From Chloroflexota bacterium (GTDB taxonomy: Bacteria; Chloroflexota; Limnocylindria; Limnocylindrales; CSP1-4): a stretch of DNA of 9,659 nucleotides. The translations under genes were made by a program, and so were the position numbers. Of this stretch, positions 1-6,467 are shown piece by piece. Position 1 is the first letter of the stretch. Each line of letters begins with the position of its first letter. The notes beneath the pieces are model-generated. The model did no database searches and was not told the DNA's origin. It saw only the letters and a list, made by a program, of their open reading frames with translations. The stretch covers positions 1 through 9,659 of the forward strand of contig JAKAMV010000311.1 of NCBI GenBank assembly GCA_021812735.1. Reading direction: 5' to 3'.

Positions 1-1
1 G

Positions 2-151
2 GTTCCCAAGGGCGACATCGCGTGGTACCAGGCAGGGACCCGGCTGCGGCCGTACGGCTACCCCCGGGCGTTCGTGCCGAACATCGCCCATCAGCACATC
101 GTGGTCCTGCGCAAGGCGCCCGCCCCCAAGACAGCGCGCCGGCAGGGCTAG
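2..151 (+). CDS. C-terminal end of a probable DNA methyltransferase (partial)
   Basis: The reading frame is open from the first base of the window and ends at TAG 149-151, giving the last 49 residues of a protein that starts outside. The segment AWYQAGTRLRPYGYPRAF followed by VPNIAHQHIVVLRK resembles the C-terminal strand of N4/N6 DNA-modification methylases, which often ends in a 'P-N-x-x-H-x-[YIV]-I-L-V-x-R-K' stretch, and then a short basic Pro/Ala tail. The catalytic (D/N/S)PPY and AdoMet-binding motifs would lie upstream and cannot be seen, so the product name is inferred from the tail alone. The stop overlaps the stop of the convergent SH3 gene within CTAG 148-151. It could instead be another nucleic-acid-binding enzyme. 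I am fairly sure it is coding and much less sure of its function. Confidence 0.5.
   Translation, partial: VPKGDIAWYQAGTRLRPYGYPRAFVPNIAHQHIVVLRKAPAPKTARRQG
148..151. other. Overlapping convergent stop codons (CTAG)
   Basis: The tetranucleotide CTAG holds TAG for the rightward methyltransferase-like gene (149-151) and TAG for the leftward SH3 gene (150-148). Two bases are shared by both stop codons, so there is no space for a terminator between the genes. Confidence 0.7.
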
Positions 152-2028
152 GCGTCGCCGAACTTCTGGCGGCGCTCGGTGTACACCCGGAGGATGTCCT
201 CGAAGCTGCCCGGAGCCGGGCCCTCGTCACCGGCGGTCCAGGTCGCAGCGACGCTCGAGGGCGGGCGCGGCGCCGGCGTCGCGCCCGCGGGCGCCGGCAG
301 CGATGGCACCGGCGGCGGCGGGGTGGTCGGCTGCGGCGCGGCATTGGCGGGTGGTGCGTCGACCGCGGGCGTGCCCAGGACCATCTTGTGGAGCCAGCCT
401 TGGCGACCGTCCGGGCAGAGCACTCGCCAGTAGGTGCCGAGGCGCTCGAGAAGCACCACCTCGTCGCCCGCGTCGAGCGAGCCGATCTCGACGCCCCGGA
501 CGTCGTCGGGCTGATCGAGGAGGCTGACCAGGCGGTACCTGATGCGCCGCCGCTCAAGGCCCGAGACCACCTCACCGGCTTGGCCCGTGAAGGTGAGGTT
601 GATCGCCGTCCGAGCCGTTCGTGCCGGGTCGGCCTTGCGTGCCTCGAGGAGCGACTGGCGACGCCAGCGCGGGATGTCCGTGTCCTCGGGCCCGCCCAGG
701 GCGGGCACCGCGGCCGCGGCCCGGACCGCGGTGGCGACAGAGTCCGCGTCCTCGACGAGCACCGTGGCTGGGACCAGGTTCGCGCCTGACGCGGTGGGCA
801 TGCCGCTGGCGGCGGCCGCAGCGAGCACGTCGTCGGGCGCCGTCGGCGCCTCGTCGCGGCGGCGCCGACCGAAGGACAAGAACGCCATCGACATCGCGAC
901 GCCGCCCGTGGTGACGATCATCGTGGGCGCCAGACGTTCAAGGACGGCCAGGGCGCTCGACGAACCGCCGAATGGCGACGCCCAGGCGGCAGCGGCGCTT
1001 CCGGCGCCCGTCGGAGGCGCGAGGTGAGCACCACCCGGGCCGCCCGTGCCGGTGCCGCCGGCACCCCCGGAACCGACCGGGGGCACGAGGACGGCCGTTT
1101 GGGCGGTTGGCGTCGGCAGCGGCGAGGCCGGGGTGGTTGCGAATGCGGTTGCGAATGGGGAGGCGCCGCTGGTCGCGGCCGGTCCCCCACCCGCCGACGA
1201 GGTCGGGGTGGCGTTGGTCGTGGGGGTCGGGGACGTCGGCGTCGCGAGGGCCGTCGGCGCCGGCGCCTGCTGGTCGGTCGCACTCGGGGCGGGCTGCGCC
1301 GTCGGCACCGGGGTGGCATCTGGCGGGGACGACGGCTCCGGGGTCGGCGCGGGCGCGGGCGTGGGCCGTGGCGTCGGGGTCGGCTCCGGGGTCGGCGTGG
1401 GTGCGGGCGTCGGGGTGGGGCTGGGCGCGGGCGTGGGCGTGGGCCGTGGCGTCGGGGTCGGCGTGGGCGCGGGCGTCGGGGTGGGGCTGGGCCCCTGGAT
1501 CGCGACCGTCGGGCCATCGACCGACCCGACCGCGCCGCTCTGGTTCGCGGCGACGAACTCGGTGGGCCAACTCCCGGCCGGGAGCAGCAGCGTCACGCTG
1601 TACGCGACCCCTTTCCGCTCGGCGGTGCTGCTGCCGCTCTGCGCCATCGCGTGCGTCGCACCCGCCACGTTGAGGCGCACGTACGCGGGCGCGAGCTTCT
1701 CCTGGCTGTGGTACGTGACGCTGAACGTGATGCTGGTGGTCGTCGTTCCTGTGGTGGGCGACGCCTTGGCGCCGTCGAGCCAGACGTCGCCTTGGCTGGC
1801 CGCGAAGGCCGGCATCACGGCGGCGAGCACGAGCAGCATCGCTGCGGCGGCCGAGCGGACGCGGACGCTTCCCACCGCGCCGAGGACCGCTGGGACTGTG
1901 CGATACGACTTGCGACCCACCGAGGCGTCCCGCCTCCCCTGCTGCATCGGGGACAGGCGCAGCATCCCGGACCGGGCATGGTGGCGGCAATGGTACGGGG
2001 GTCCCTGCCCAGACCTGACCCCGGTCAT
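148..2028 (-). CDS. Membrane-anchored SH3-domain protein with Pro/Thr-rich linker
   Basis: This encodes about 626 residues when read from the ATG at 2028. In order it has: a hydrophobic signal-like segment (about residues 55-77, ending MPAFA-A); a beta-rich exported domain (about 78-178); a (P-T)n linker (about 180-234) followed by a Pro/Thr/Ser/Gly-rich stretch to about 345; a transmembrane helix (about 366-387) closed by GRRRRDE; an Ala-rich linker; an SH3-like domain (about 495-552, with GDEVVLLERLGTYWRVLCPDG and GWLHKMVLG); a Pro-rich spacer; and a charged C-terminus. The role is unknown. SH3b domains usually bind peptides or cell-wall material. Start choice is uncertain. The ATG at 2028 has GGAGG 10 bases upstream, but the first 36 residues look non-coding in composition. 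The ATG at 1947 or GTG at 1920 would give a normal-length signal peptide. The frame stays open to 3138, but that extension is antisense to another gene. Confidence 0.8.
   Translation of the reverse strand: MTGVRSGQGPPYHCRHHARSGMLRLSPMQQGRRDASVGRKSYRTVPAVLGAVGSVRVRSAAAAMLLVLAAVMPAFAASQGDVWLDGAKASPTTGTTTTSITFSVTYHSQEKLAPAYVRLNVAGATHAMAQSGSSTAERKGVAYSVTLLLPAGSWPTEFVAANQSGAVGSVDGPTVAIQGPSPTPTPAPTPTPTPRPTPTPAPSPTPTPAPTPTPEPTPTPRPTPAPAPTPEPSSPPDATPVPTAQPAPSATDQQAPAPTALATPTSPTPTTNATPTSSAGGGPAATSGASPFATAFATTPASPLPTPTAQTAVLVPPVGSGGAGGTGTGGPGGAHLAPPTGAGSAAAAWASPFGGSSSALAVLERLAPTMIVTTGGVAMSMAFLSFGRRRRDEAPTAPDDVLAAAAASGMPTASGANLVPATVLVEDADSVATAVRAAAAVPALGGPEDTDIPRWRRQSLLEARKADPARTARTAINLTFTGQAGEVVSGLERRRIRYRLVSLLDQPDDVRGVEIGSLDAGDEVVLLERLGTYWRVLCPDGRQGWLHKMVLGTPAVDAPPANAAPQPTTPPPPVPSLPAPAGATPAPRPPSSVAATWTAGDEGPAPGSFEDILRVYTERRQKFGDA
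1327..1491 (-). repeat. Pro/Thr-codon tandem repeats in the linker
   Basis: Imperfect short repeats encode alternating Pro-Thr with occasional Ala, Arg, Glu or Ser. Two longer copies are visible. One starts at 1361 and the other at 1439; both begin GTGGGCCGTGGCGTCGGGGT (+ strand) and end in GTCGGGGTGGGGCTGGGC (1409-1426 and 1475-1492). The second copy is 12 bases, or four codons, shorter, so the reading frame is kept. This fits slippage or unequal recombination within a spacer encoding a stiff, exported linker. Confidence 0.8.
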
Positions 2029-2082
2029 GGCCCCCCGGCCTCCGCGGCGGCGCCGGCCACGGCGCGCGACCCTCGAGGCGGT

Positions 2083-2096
2083 GCGTGCTCGCACGC
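2083..2096. promoter_or_regulatory. Inverted repeat in the divergent intergenic region
   Basis: GCGTGC (2083-2088) and GCACGC (2091-2096) form a perfect 6-bp dyad with a 2-base centre, in the 177-bp gap between the leftward SH3 gene and the rightward membrane-protein gene. Its position fits an operator shared by divergent promoters. In DNA this GC-rich, such a dyad can also occur by chance. I see no convincing -35/-10 pair in the gap. Confidence 0.25.
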
Positions 2097-2205
2097 TGCG
2101 GTGTCGGAGCGGTGCGCTGGTGTGCGTTCTCTGGGACCCGAGCGTCCTCCTACCTAGTCCTATTCGGCCACGCGCAGGCGCGCGACGGGCGCCCAGGATC
2201 GGGTC

Positions 2206-2973
2206 ATGCAGGTGATCGCAGCGGCTCCCCCCGTCACCACTGTCCAGCGGCTGGCCGTCGCCAGGTCGGCCGTTGTGGCGGCGCTCCTCCTGGTCGCTGC
2301 GGCGTCCCTCGCCTGGCTGTTCCTCGGCACGCCGATCGTCAGGTCGCTCATCCCCGAGGGCCGGCCCTCCGACGCCCAGGTGATCTTCAACGTCCTCGTG
2401 TGGACGGCGATCCTGGTTGCACCGGCCAGCCTGCTGCTCATCGGCGTGACGCGGCTGCTGGGAGCCGTCGAGTCGGCCGCCGCCCTTCGGCCGAGGCCGC
2501 TGAGCCCGGCGGTCCGCGATGCCCTCACCGACGACGTGCTGGCCGCGACAGACCTGTGCCTGCCAGGCGGCCGGCGCGTGCACGAGCTGGTGCTCGGGGC
2601 ATTCGGCATCGTGGTGGTCGGCGTGGTGCCGCCGCCGGCGATCAGCCGGGCTGTCGGCACGCGTTGGGAGGTCCGCGATGAGCGCGGTCGGTGGATCCCC
2701 GTCGAGGGCCCGACGGACCGCTGCGCACGCGACGCCGACCGCGTCCGCAGCTGGCTCGCCGCCGACGACCGCGACTTCCTGGTCAAGGTGTACGCGGTGG
2801 TGGTCAGCGGGGATCCACGGGTCGAGCGCACCCCGAACTGCGCGGTGGTTCGGCCGGATGACTTCAGGGCCTGGGTTTCCGGACTCGCGCCGCAGCGGGG
2901 CCTGACTGCCAGCCGTCGCGAGCACGTCGAGCAGATGGTGCGGGAGATCGCCGCGAACGGGACGTCGCGCTGA
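2206..2973 (+). CDS. Two-helix membrane protein with degenerate NERD-like domain
   Basis: This encodes 255 residues. The ATG at 2206 is supported by AGGA at 2195-2198, 7 bases upstream. Transmembrane helices lie at about residues 20-43 and 60-86, followed by a soluble domain to the end. The domain's layout resembles nuclease-related (NERD) domains: a 'vHELVLGAFGIVVVG' strand pair, then 'GRWIPVEGPTDRCARDADRVRSWL' where NERD proteins have a Pro...Gln/Arg helix, then 'FLVKVYAVVVSGD', a paired-strand segment 'VERTPNCAVVRPDDF' and a C-terminal 'RREHVEQMVREI' helix. The Glu-x-Lys pair expected after 'GIVVVG' is absent, so nuclease activity is doubtful. The NERD relationship is my inference from pattern. 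The safe call is a conserved-looking membrane protein of unknown function. It is transcribed divergently from the SH3 gene. Confidence 0.75.
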   Translation: MQVIAAAPPVTTVQRLAVARSAVVAALLLVAAASLAWLFLGTPIVRSLIPEGRPSDAQVIFNVLVWTAILVAPASLLLIGVTRLLGAVESAAALRPRPLSPAVRDALTDDVLAATDLCLPGGRRVHELVLGAFGIVVVGVVPPPAISRAVGTRWEVRDERGRWIPVEGPTDRCARDADRVRSWLAADDRDFLVKVYAVVVSGDPRVERTPNCAVVRPDDFRAWVSGLAPQRGLTASRREHVEQMVREIAANGTSR

Positions 2974-3012
2974 AGGGGCATTCGCGACGGGGCGGACACG
3001 GAGCCAGCCCTC

Positions 3013-3060
3013 GCACCCTGCAATCGGATGTCTGCGACGAGCCTCTGCGATCCAGGGTGC
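3013..3060. other. Inverted repeat downstream of the NERD-like gene
   Basis: GCACCCTG (3013-3020) and CAGGGTGC (3053-3060) are perfect 8-base inverted arms separated by 32 bases. The inner part carries TCTGCGA twice (3031-3037 and 3044-3050). It lies in the 233-bp gap (2974-3206) between the membrane protein and the diguanylate cyclase. There is no T-run after it, so an intrinsic terminator is only one option; a protein-binding site is another. I found no other gene or RNA in this gap. Confidence 0.3.
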
Positions 3061-3206
3061 CGCGGGCAGCTGACTCGATGGCACCGTCCTGAGGCTGCAA
3101 ATCCGACCGTACCGGACCCCATCGGACCATTGCGCCATGGCCGATCGCGAACGCCGGTTCGAGGCTGCGGGCGTTGGACCAGAGTCGCACTTGCCGAGCC
3201 CGCCCG

Positions 3207-4562
3207 ATGCCGCGCCTGACGAGACGAGTCTTCAGTGACCTCGCGATCTGGATGACCGGGGTCGGCCTCCTGATCGGCCTGGCCTTCCCGCCATTCTGCG
3301 TCGTGCTCGGGCTGCCCGCCGGTCGGGTCCTCGCCCCCGACTTCCTCGTCGCCACGATCGCGGCGGGCCTCGTGGTCGGCGCGGTGAACTACGGGCTCGC
3401 TCGCCTCGTCGTCGGCTCGCGGCTGGGCCTGCTCGCCGAGCGGATGGGCTCGGTCGAGGCCCAGCTCGCGGCGGCCGTCTTCAGCCAGGACTGGAGCGAC
3501 TGCGATCCCGAGCGCTGCGCGCTGCCGGTCGACTCGGACGACGAGGTCGGGGCGAGCGCCGCAGCGTTCGATCGGCTGATCGGCACGCTGGCGCGGAGTC
3601 ACGCGATCGCGAGTGCGATGCGCGACTTCGGCACCGTCCTCTCCGGCGCGTTCGAGCTCGACGAACTCGCGGAGCGGGCGCTCGACAGTCTCCTCCGGCA
3701 CACCGGGGCCGCGGCTGGAGCCCTCCTCGTCGTCCGCGATGACCGGCTCGAGCCGCTCGCGAGCGCCGGGCTCCGGGGCACCGAGACGCTCCCCGCGAGC
3801 GACCACGTCCGGCGCGCCCTGCGGACCGACCGGATCGCCCGCCTCGCGGTCGGGGCCAGCGAGGGCGTCGTCGTCGATTCCCTGCTCGTCGGCCAGGCCG
3901 CCCGCGAGATCCTCGTCGTCCCGGTCTCATTCAAGAGCGTCCCGCTCGCGCTCGTCGTCCTCGCGGCCGTCGAGGGGTTCGACCCCGACGGCGTCGGCCT
4001 GCTCGAGCACTTCCGGGCGGACCTCGGCCTCGCGGTGAACAACGCGCTCGCCCGTGACAGGCTCGAGCGGCTGGCCGCCGTCGACCCGCTCACTGATGCC
4101 TACAACCGCCGGTTCGGCCTGGGCCGCCTGCGCGAGGAGTACTCGCGGGCAGTCCGCGCGGAGGGCCCACTGGGGGTGCTGATGGTCGATCTCGATCACT
4201 TCAAGGCAGTGAACGACACGTACGGCCACCTTGCCGGCGACCGGCTGCTGCGCGCGGTCGCGGGTGCCTGCCGGCGGGTCATCCGCGAGGGCGATGTCCT
4301 CGTCCGCTACGGTGGCGAGGAGTTCCTCGTCATCCTCCCGGGCGCCGGCGTCGAGGACGTCCGGGCGATCGGAGAGCGAATCCGCCGGGCGATCGGCGAG
4401 ACGACTGTCGAGGAGGGCGCACTCCGGATCGGGGTGACGGTCAGCCTCGGCGGTGCGACGTACCGCGATGCCGTGGGCTCACACGAAGCCCTGGTCGCGA
4501 TCGCAGACGGGGCCCTGTACGAGGCGAAGGGAGCCGGACGAGACCGCCTCGTCATGGCCTAG
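3207..4562 (+). CDS. Membrane diguanylate cyclase (HAMP-like/GAF/GGDEF)
   Basis: This encodes 451 residues and makes cyclic di-GMP from two GTP. Two transmembrane helices (about 11-37 and 46-69) are followed by a HAMP-like linker (about 70-130), a GAF sensor domain (about 140-285) and a complete GGDEF domain (about 290-451). The active-site motif is GGEEF (369-373). The metal/substrate segment VDLDHFKAVNDTYGHLAGD is intact with D328. The inhibitory I-site RxxD (R360-D363) sits exactly five residues before GGEEF, so feedback inhibition by product is expected. No EAL or HD-GYP domain is present, so this is a synthase only. The ATG at 3207 is chosen because the first helix follows at a normal distance; its RBS is weak, and a TTG at 3174 would add 11 residues. 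The GAF ligand is unknown. The gene appears monocistronic. Confidence 0.93.
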   Translation: MPRLTRRVFSDLAIWMTGVGLLIGLAFPPFCVVLGLPAGRVLAPDFLVATIAAGLVVGAVNYGLARLVVGSRLGLLAERMGSVEAQLAAAVFSQDWSDCDPERCALPVDSDDEVGASAAAFDRLIGTLARSHAIASAMRDFGTVLSGAFELDELAERALDSLLRHTGAAAGALLVVRDDRLEPLASAGLRGTETLPASDHVRRALRTDRIARLAVGASEGVVVDSLLVGQAAREILVVPVSFKSVPLALVVLAAVEGFDPDGVGLLEHFRADLGLAVNNALARDRLERLAAVDPLTDAYNRRFGLGRLREEYSRAVRAEGPLGVLMVDLDHFKAVNDTYGHLAGDRLLRAVAGACRRVIREGDVLVRYGGEEFLVILPGAGVEDVRAIGERIRRAIGETTVEEGALRIGVTVSLGGATYRDAVGSHEALVAIADGALYEAKGAGRDRLVMA

Positions 4563-4614
4563 GAGCGCGCCGACGCGGGCAGGCCCCGGTCCCGACAACC
4601 GGCCGACCCGTCGG

Positions 4615-4631
4615 GTGCCGGCGGTCGGCAC
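4615..4631 (+). terminator. Hairpin after the diguanylate cyclase gene
   Basis: GTGCCG (4615-4620) and CGGCAC (4626-4631) form a perfect 6-bp stem with a 5-base loop, 52 bases after the cyclase stop. A second short inverted pair, CCCGAC (4591-4596) with GTCGGG (4610-4615), overlaps its left side. No U-tract follows, so this would be an atypical or attenuator-like terminator at best. Confidence 0.3.
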
Positions 4632-4962
4632 ACCGAGGGAGTCTGGTAGGCGAGACCGGTCAGTACACGAACCAGGCGGCCGGCTCGGTTCGCCGGGCAT
4701 TAGCGGTGGCTCGGCGGCGACGGGGATGATGCGGTCAGGACTCGGAAGTCGTGGCCGCCTCAAGGCCGTAGCTGAAGACGAGCGTTCGTCCGAGGCTCGA
4801 AACGCATGCTCCTGTTAGCCGAGCCGCCCCAGATCGCAGACGCACGGTCGCCGCTAATGCGTTGGCTCGCGGGTTCCGACGTGTGGGCGTGTGATGGGGG
4901 TGGCTGGATCGTCTCGCACGTCTATGCAGACAGGCAGGGTCACTGAGCAGTCATCACACGGA
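4632..4962. other. Gene-free stretch
   Basis: I see no protein with recognisable composition on either strand and no tRNA or riboswitch I can name. The right half is less GC-rich than the neighbouring genes, as expected for a regulatory region. ACTGAGCA occurs at 4942-4949 and again at 4966-4973. Small open frames here look like shadows of high GC. Confidence 0.5.
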
Positions 4963-5046
4963 TTGACTGAGCAACGACACTCTGGCGACTATCACTTGAC
5001 AGTGCCTTCTAGCATGTGTTGACATGCGGCAACAGTTGCATTGACG
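4963..5046 (+). promoter_or_regulatory. TTGAC-repeat promoter/operator region upstream of RHS gene
   Basis: TTGAC occurs four times on the + strand: 4963 (TTGACT), 4996 (TTGACA), 5019 (TTGACA) and 5041 (TTGACG). The last three are spaced 23 and 22 bases apart, close to two helical turns. TTGACA is the consensus -35 element, but no good -10 lies 16-18 bases after either copy. The region also contains the overlapping dyads TGTTG/CAACA (5017-5021, 5030-5034) and CAAC-A-GTTG (5030-5038). It precedes a strong RBS and ATG at 5072. A promoter with repeated regulator sites is the likeliest reading. Confidence 0.4.
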
Positions 5047-6353
5047 CCACGCTTCTTAAGGGGGGAAGATCATGGGCAGGTCGCGGTCACGGAACGCGGC
5101 GTTCGGCCTTCTCCGGTGGCGGACCCGACGGCGTGGGGAACCGGCTCACCGAGACCAACTACCTGGGCACGGCCACGTACGCCTACGACCCCGCCGACCG
5201 CCTGACCAGCGTCACGCCGCCGGGCGGGAGCCCGGTCGCCTACGCCTACGACGCCAACGGCAACGAGGTCAGCGCTGGCGGCGCGGCCTACGCATACAAC
5301 CTCGCCAACGAGCTCGTGTCCGCGAGCGTCGGCAACACCACGCAGACCTACGCCTACAGCGGGGACGGGGTGCGCCTCAGCGCCGCCACCGGGAGCCAGG
5401 CGTCCAAGACGGTGCGCTACACCGTGGATCGCGCCTTCGCGCTGCCCACCGTGGTCGCGGAGACCGACGGCAGCGGGGGCCTCATCCGCCGCTACGCCTA
5501 CGGCCTCGCGCTCCTGAGCCAGACGACCTCGAACAAGGGCCCCTACTGGTACCACGAGGACGCGCTCGGCTCGGTCACCGACGTCACGGGCGGCTCCGGA
5601 ACCCCGCTCTGGTGGGGCGAGTACCAGCCCTACGGGCAGCTGCGAGAGTCGGGCGCGACCTCCCAGGCGCCTCTCAACCCGTTCCTCTTCACCGGCCAGT
5701 ACCAGGACGGCGCGACGGGCCTCTACTACCTGCGCGCGCGCCAGTACGACCCGTCGACCGGCCGGTTGCTTTCGGTGGATCCGGCGGCCCTCAACATCTA
5801 CGACCCGTATCAGTCGACGTACTCCTACGCGGCCGGCGACCCGGTTCGGTTCGTCGATCCGGCGGGCCGCGACTGCGTGCCAGCTACTGCCAGCGCGCCG
5901 ACCGACGTGCTGGGCTGCCTCGTGGCCGGTGCGGGCGCCGCGGCTGAGGCTGGTCTGGCAGCCGCGGGTACGGCTGTCGCCTACGTTGGCGCTTTGGCCA
6001 TCGTCCTGGGTACGGCACTGCAGGGGGACACGCCGCCACCAGCGCAGGCTGCCCCCATGCCTTCGCCCGTGCCCGTACCAGGGCTGAGCCCCGAGCAGCT
6101 CCGCTCATACTGGCGGTTGCTTGGCTACCTCAATCCTGACGCTCACGGCTTCCGGCAGGGAGGCGGCGGGGACACCCCAGGGTGGTGCAAGGCGCATCCA
6201 GCGCTGTGCTCGGTACTCCTGGGCGTCCCGGTCGCAACCCTTACAGCCGGGTATGTGCTGTCGGGAGGGGAGCCGGGGGACAGGTCGCCGGGAGGGGAGC
6301 CCGAGTACCAGCCTCTCGGGCAGTCGCAATGTCCAGGGAGTCGGGGACGATGA
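5016..6353 (+). CDS. 5'-truncated RHS/YD-repeat protein with variable C-terminal tip
   Basis: The open frame is 445 codons, numbered here from GTG 5016; homology begins abruptly near 5125 at 'DGVGNR'. It shows YD repeats (NGNEV, TYAYDPADRLTSV, AYAYDANG, TYAYSGDGVRL) and then the RHS-associated core (about 179-285: YHEDALGSVTDV, LFTGQYQDGATGLYYLRARQ, YDPSTGRLLSVDP), ending at DPAGR. RHS proteins form a shell that houses a C-terminal toxin or adhesin tip, released at the end of the core. Here the tip (286-445) has two hydrophobic segments (about 297-336 and 395-416) and no toxin motif I recognise. RHS proteins are usually over 1,000 residues with an N-terminal signal or trafficking domain, all missing here. 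The in-frame starts (GTG 5016, TTG 5019, GTG 5133) lack good RBSs, whereas the strong RBS-ATG at 5072 is in another frame. It may be a pseudogene, or a silent 'orphan tip' cassette. Confidence 0.8.
   Translation: MLTCGNSCIDATLLKGGRSWAGRGHGTRRSAFSGGGPDGVGNRLTETNYLGTATYAYDPADRLTSVTPPGGSPVAYAYDANGNEVSAGGAAYAYNLANELVSASVGNTTQTYAYSGDGVRLSAATGSQASKTVRYTVDRAFALPTVVAETDGSGGLIRRYAYGLALLSQTTSNKGPYWYHEDALGSVTDVTGGSGTPLWWGEYQPYGQLRESGATSQAPLNPFLFTGQYQDGATGLYYLRARQYDPSTGRLLSVDPAALNIYDPYQSTYSYAAGDPVRFVDPAGRDCVPATASAPTDVLGCLVAGAGAAAEAGLAAAGTAVAYVGALAIVLGTALQGDTPPPAQAAPMPSPVPVPGLSPEQLRSYWRLLGYLNPDAHGFRQGGGGDTPGWCKAHPALCSVLLGVPVATLTAGYVLSGGEPGDRSPGGEPEYQPLGQSQCPGSRGR
5059..5074 (+). promoter_or_regulatory. 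Strong RBS and ATG out of frame with the RHS core
   Basis: A purine run GGGGGGAAG starts at about 5059 and sits about four bases before the ATG at 5072-5074. This is the best translation start signal in the area. The peptide it opens begins MGRSRSRNAAFGLL, a basic then hydrophobic start as in exported proteins, but its frame differs from the downstream RHS coding frame. It is most likely the preserved start of a once longer gene. Confidence 0.5.
6262..6301 (+). repeat. 13-base direct repeat at the RHS tip end
   Basis: CGGGAGGGGAGCC occurs at 6262-6274 and 6289-6301, offset by 27 bases (nine codons), so the frame is kept and both copies end in Gly-Glu-Pro (GGEP...GGEP). It lies in the last 30 residues of the RHS protein and may mark a local duplication. 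Confidence 0.6.
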
Positions 6354-6467
6354 GTCCTGGCAGAATCGATGAGATGAGGAGCTTCCGGGCCTTCGCCAGC
6401 CACTTGGTTGTCCGGTGACGGGTGAGAGGGATCCGGGCACACGTCGTCCGGCCGGTCATCTGCCGCG

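Noticed and set aside
1046..2215. Rightward frames antisense to the SH3 gene, including a Val/Gly repeat protein of 389 codons
   Set aside because: The repeats are the complement of the Pro/Thr codons. The opposite strand has the signal segment, transmembrane helix and SH3 domain.
2029..3138. Upstream extension of the leftward SH3 reading frame to 3138
   Set aside because: It is antisense to the well-supported membrane-protein gene, and its composition (many Arg, His and Pro, no domain) is typical of high-GC shadow frames.
2160..3806. 548-codon leftward frame
   Set aside because: It runs antisense across the membrane-protein gene and the diguanylate cyclase, and has no recognisable domain.
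4563..4960. Cyclic-di-GMP riboswitch or tRNA in the gap after the cyclase
   Set aside because: I could not find the conserved core of a known riboswitch or a complete cloverleaf. GGTTCGCC near 4686 resembles a T-loop but has no matching arms.
4996..5024. Standard sigma-70 promoter from TTGACA at 4996
   Set aside because: The expected -10 position, 17 bases on, contains a second TTGACA and no TATAAT-like hexamer.
5178..5501. TACGCCTAC short repeats as a CRISPR or other array
   Set aside because: They are coding YD repeats of the RHS protein with irregular spacing and no spacers.
5072..5947. 291-codon frame from the strong ATG at 5072 as a real protein
   Set aside because: After about 15 residues it is an Arg-rich shadow of the RHS core. 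Only its start signal is likely meaningful.
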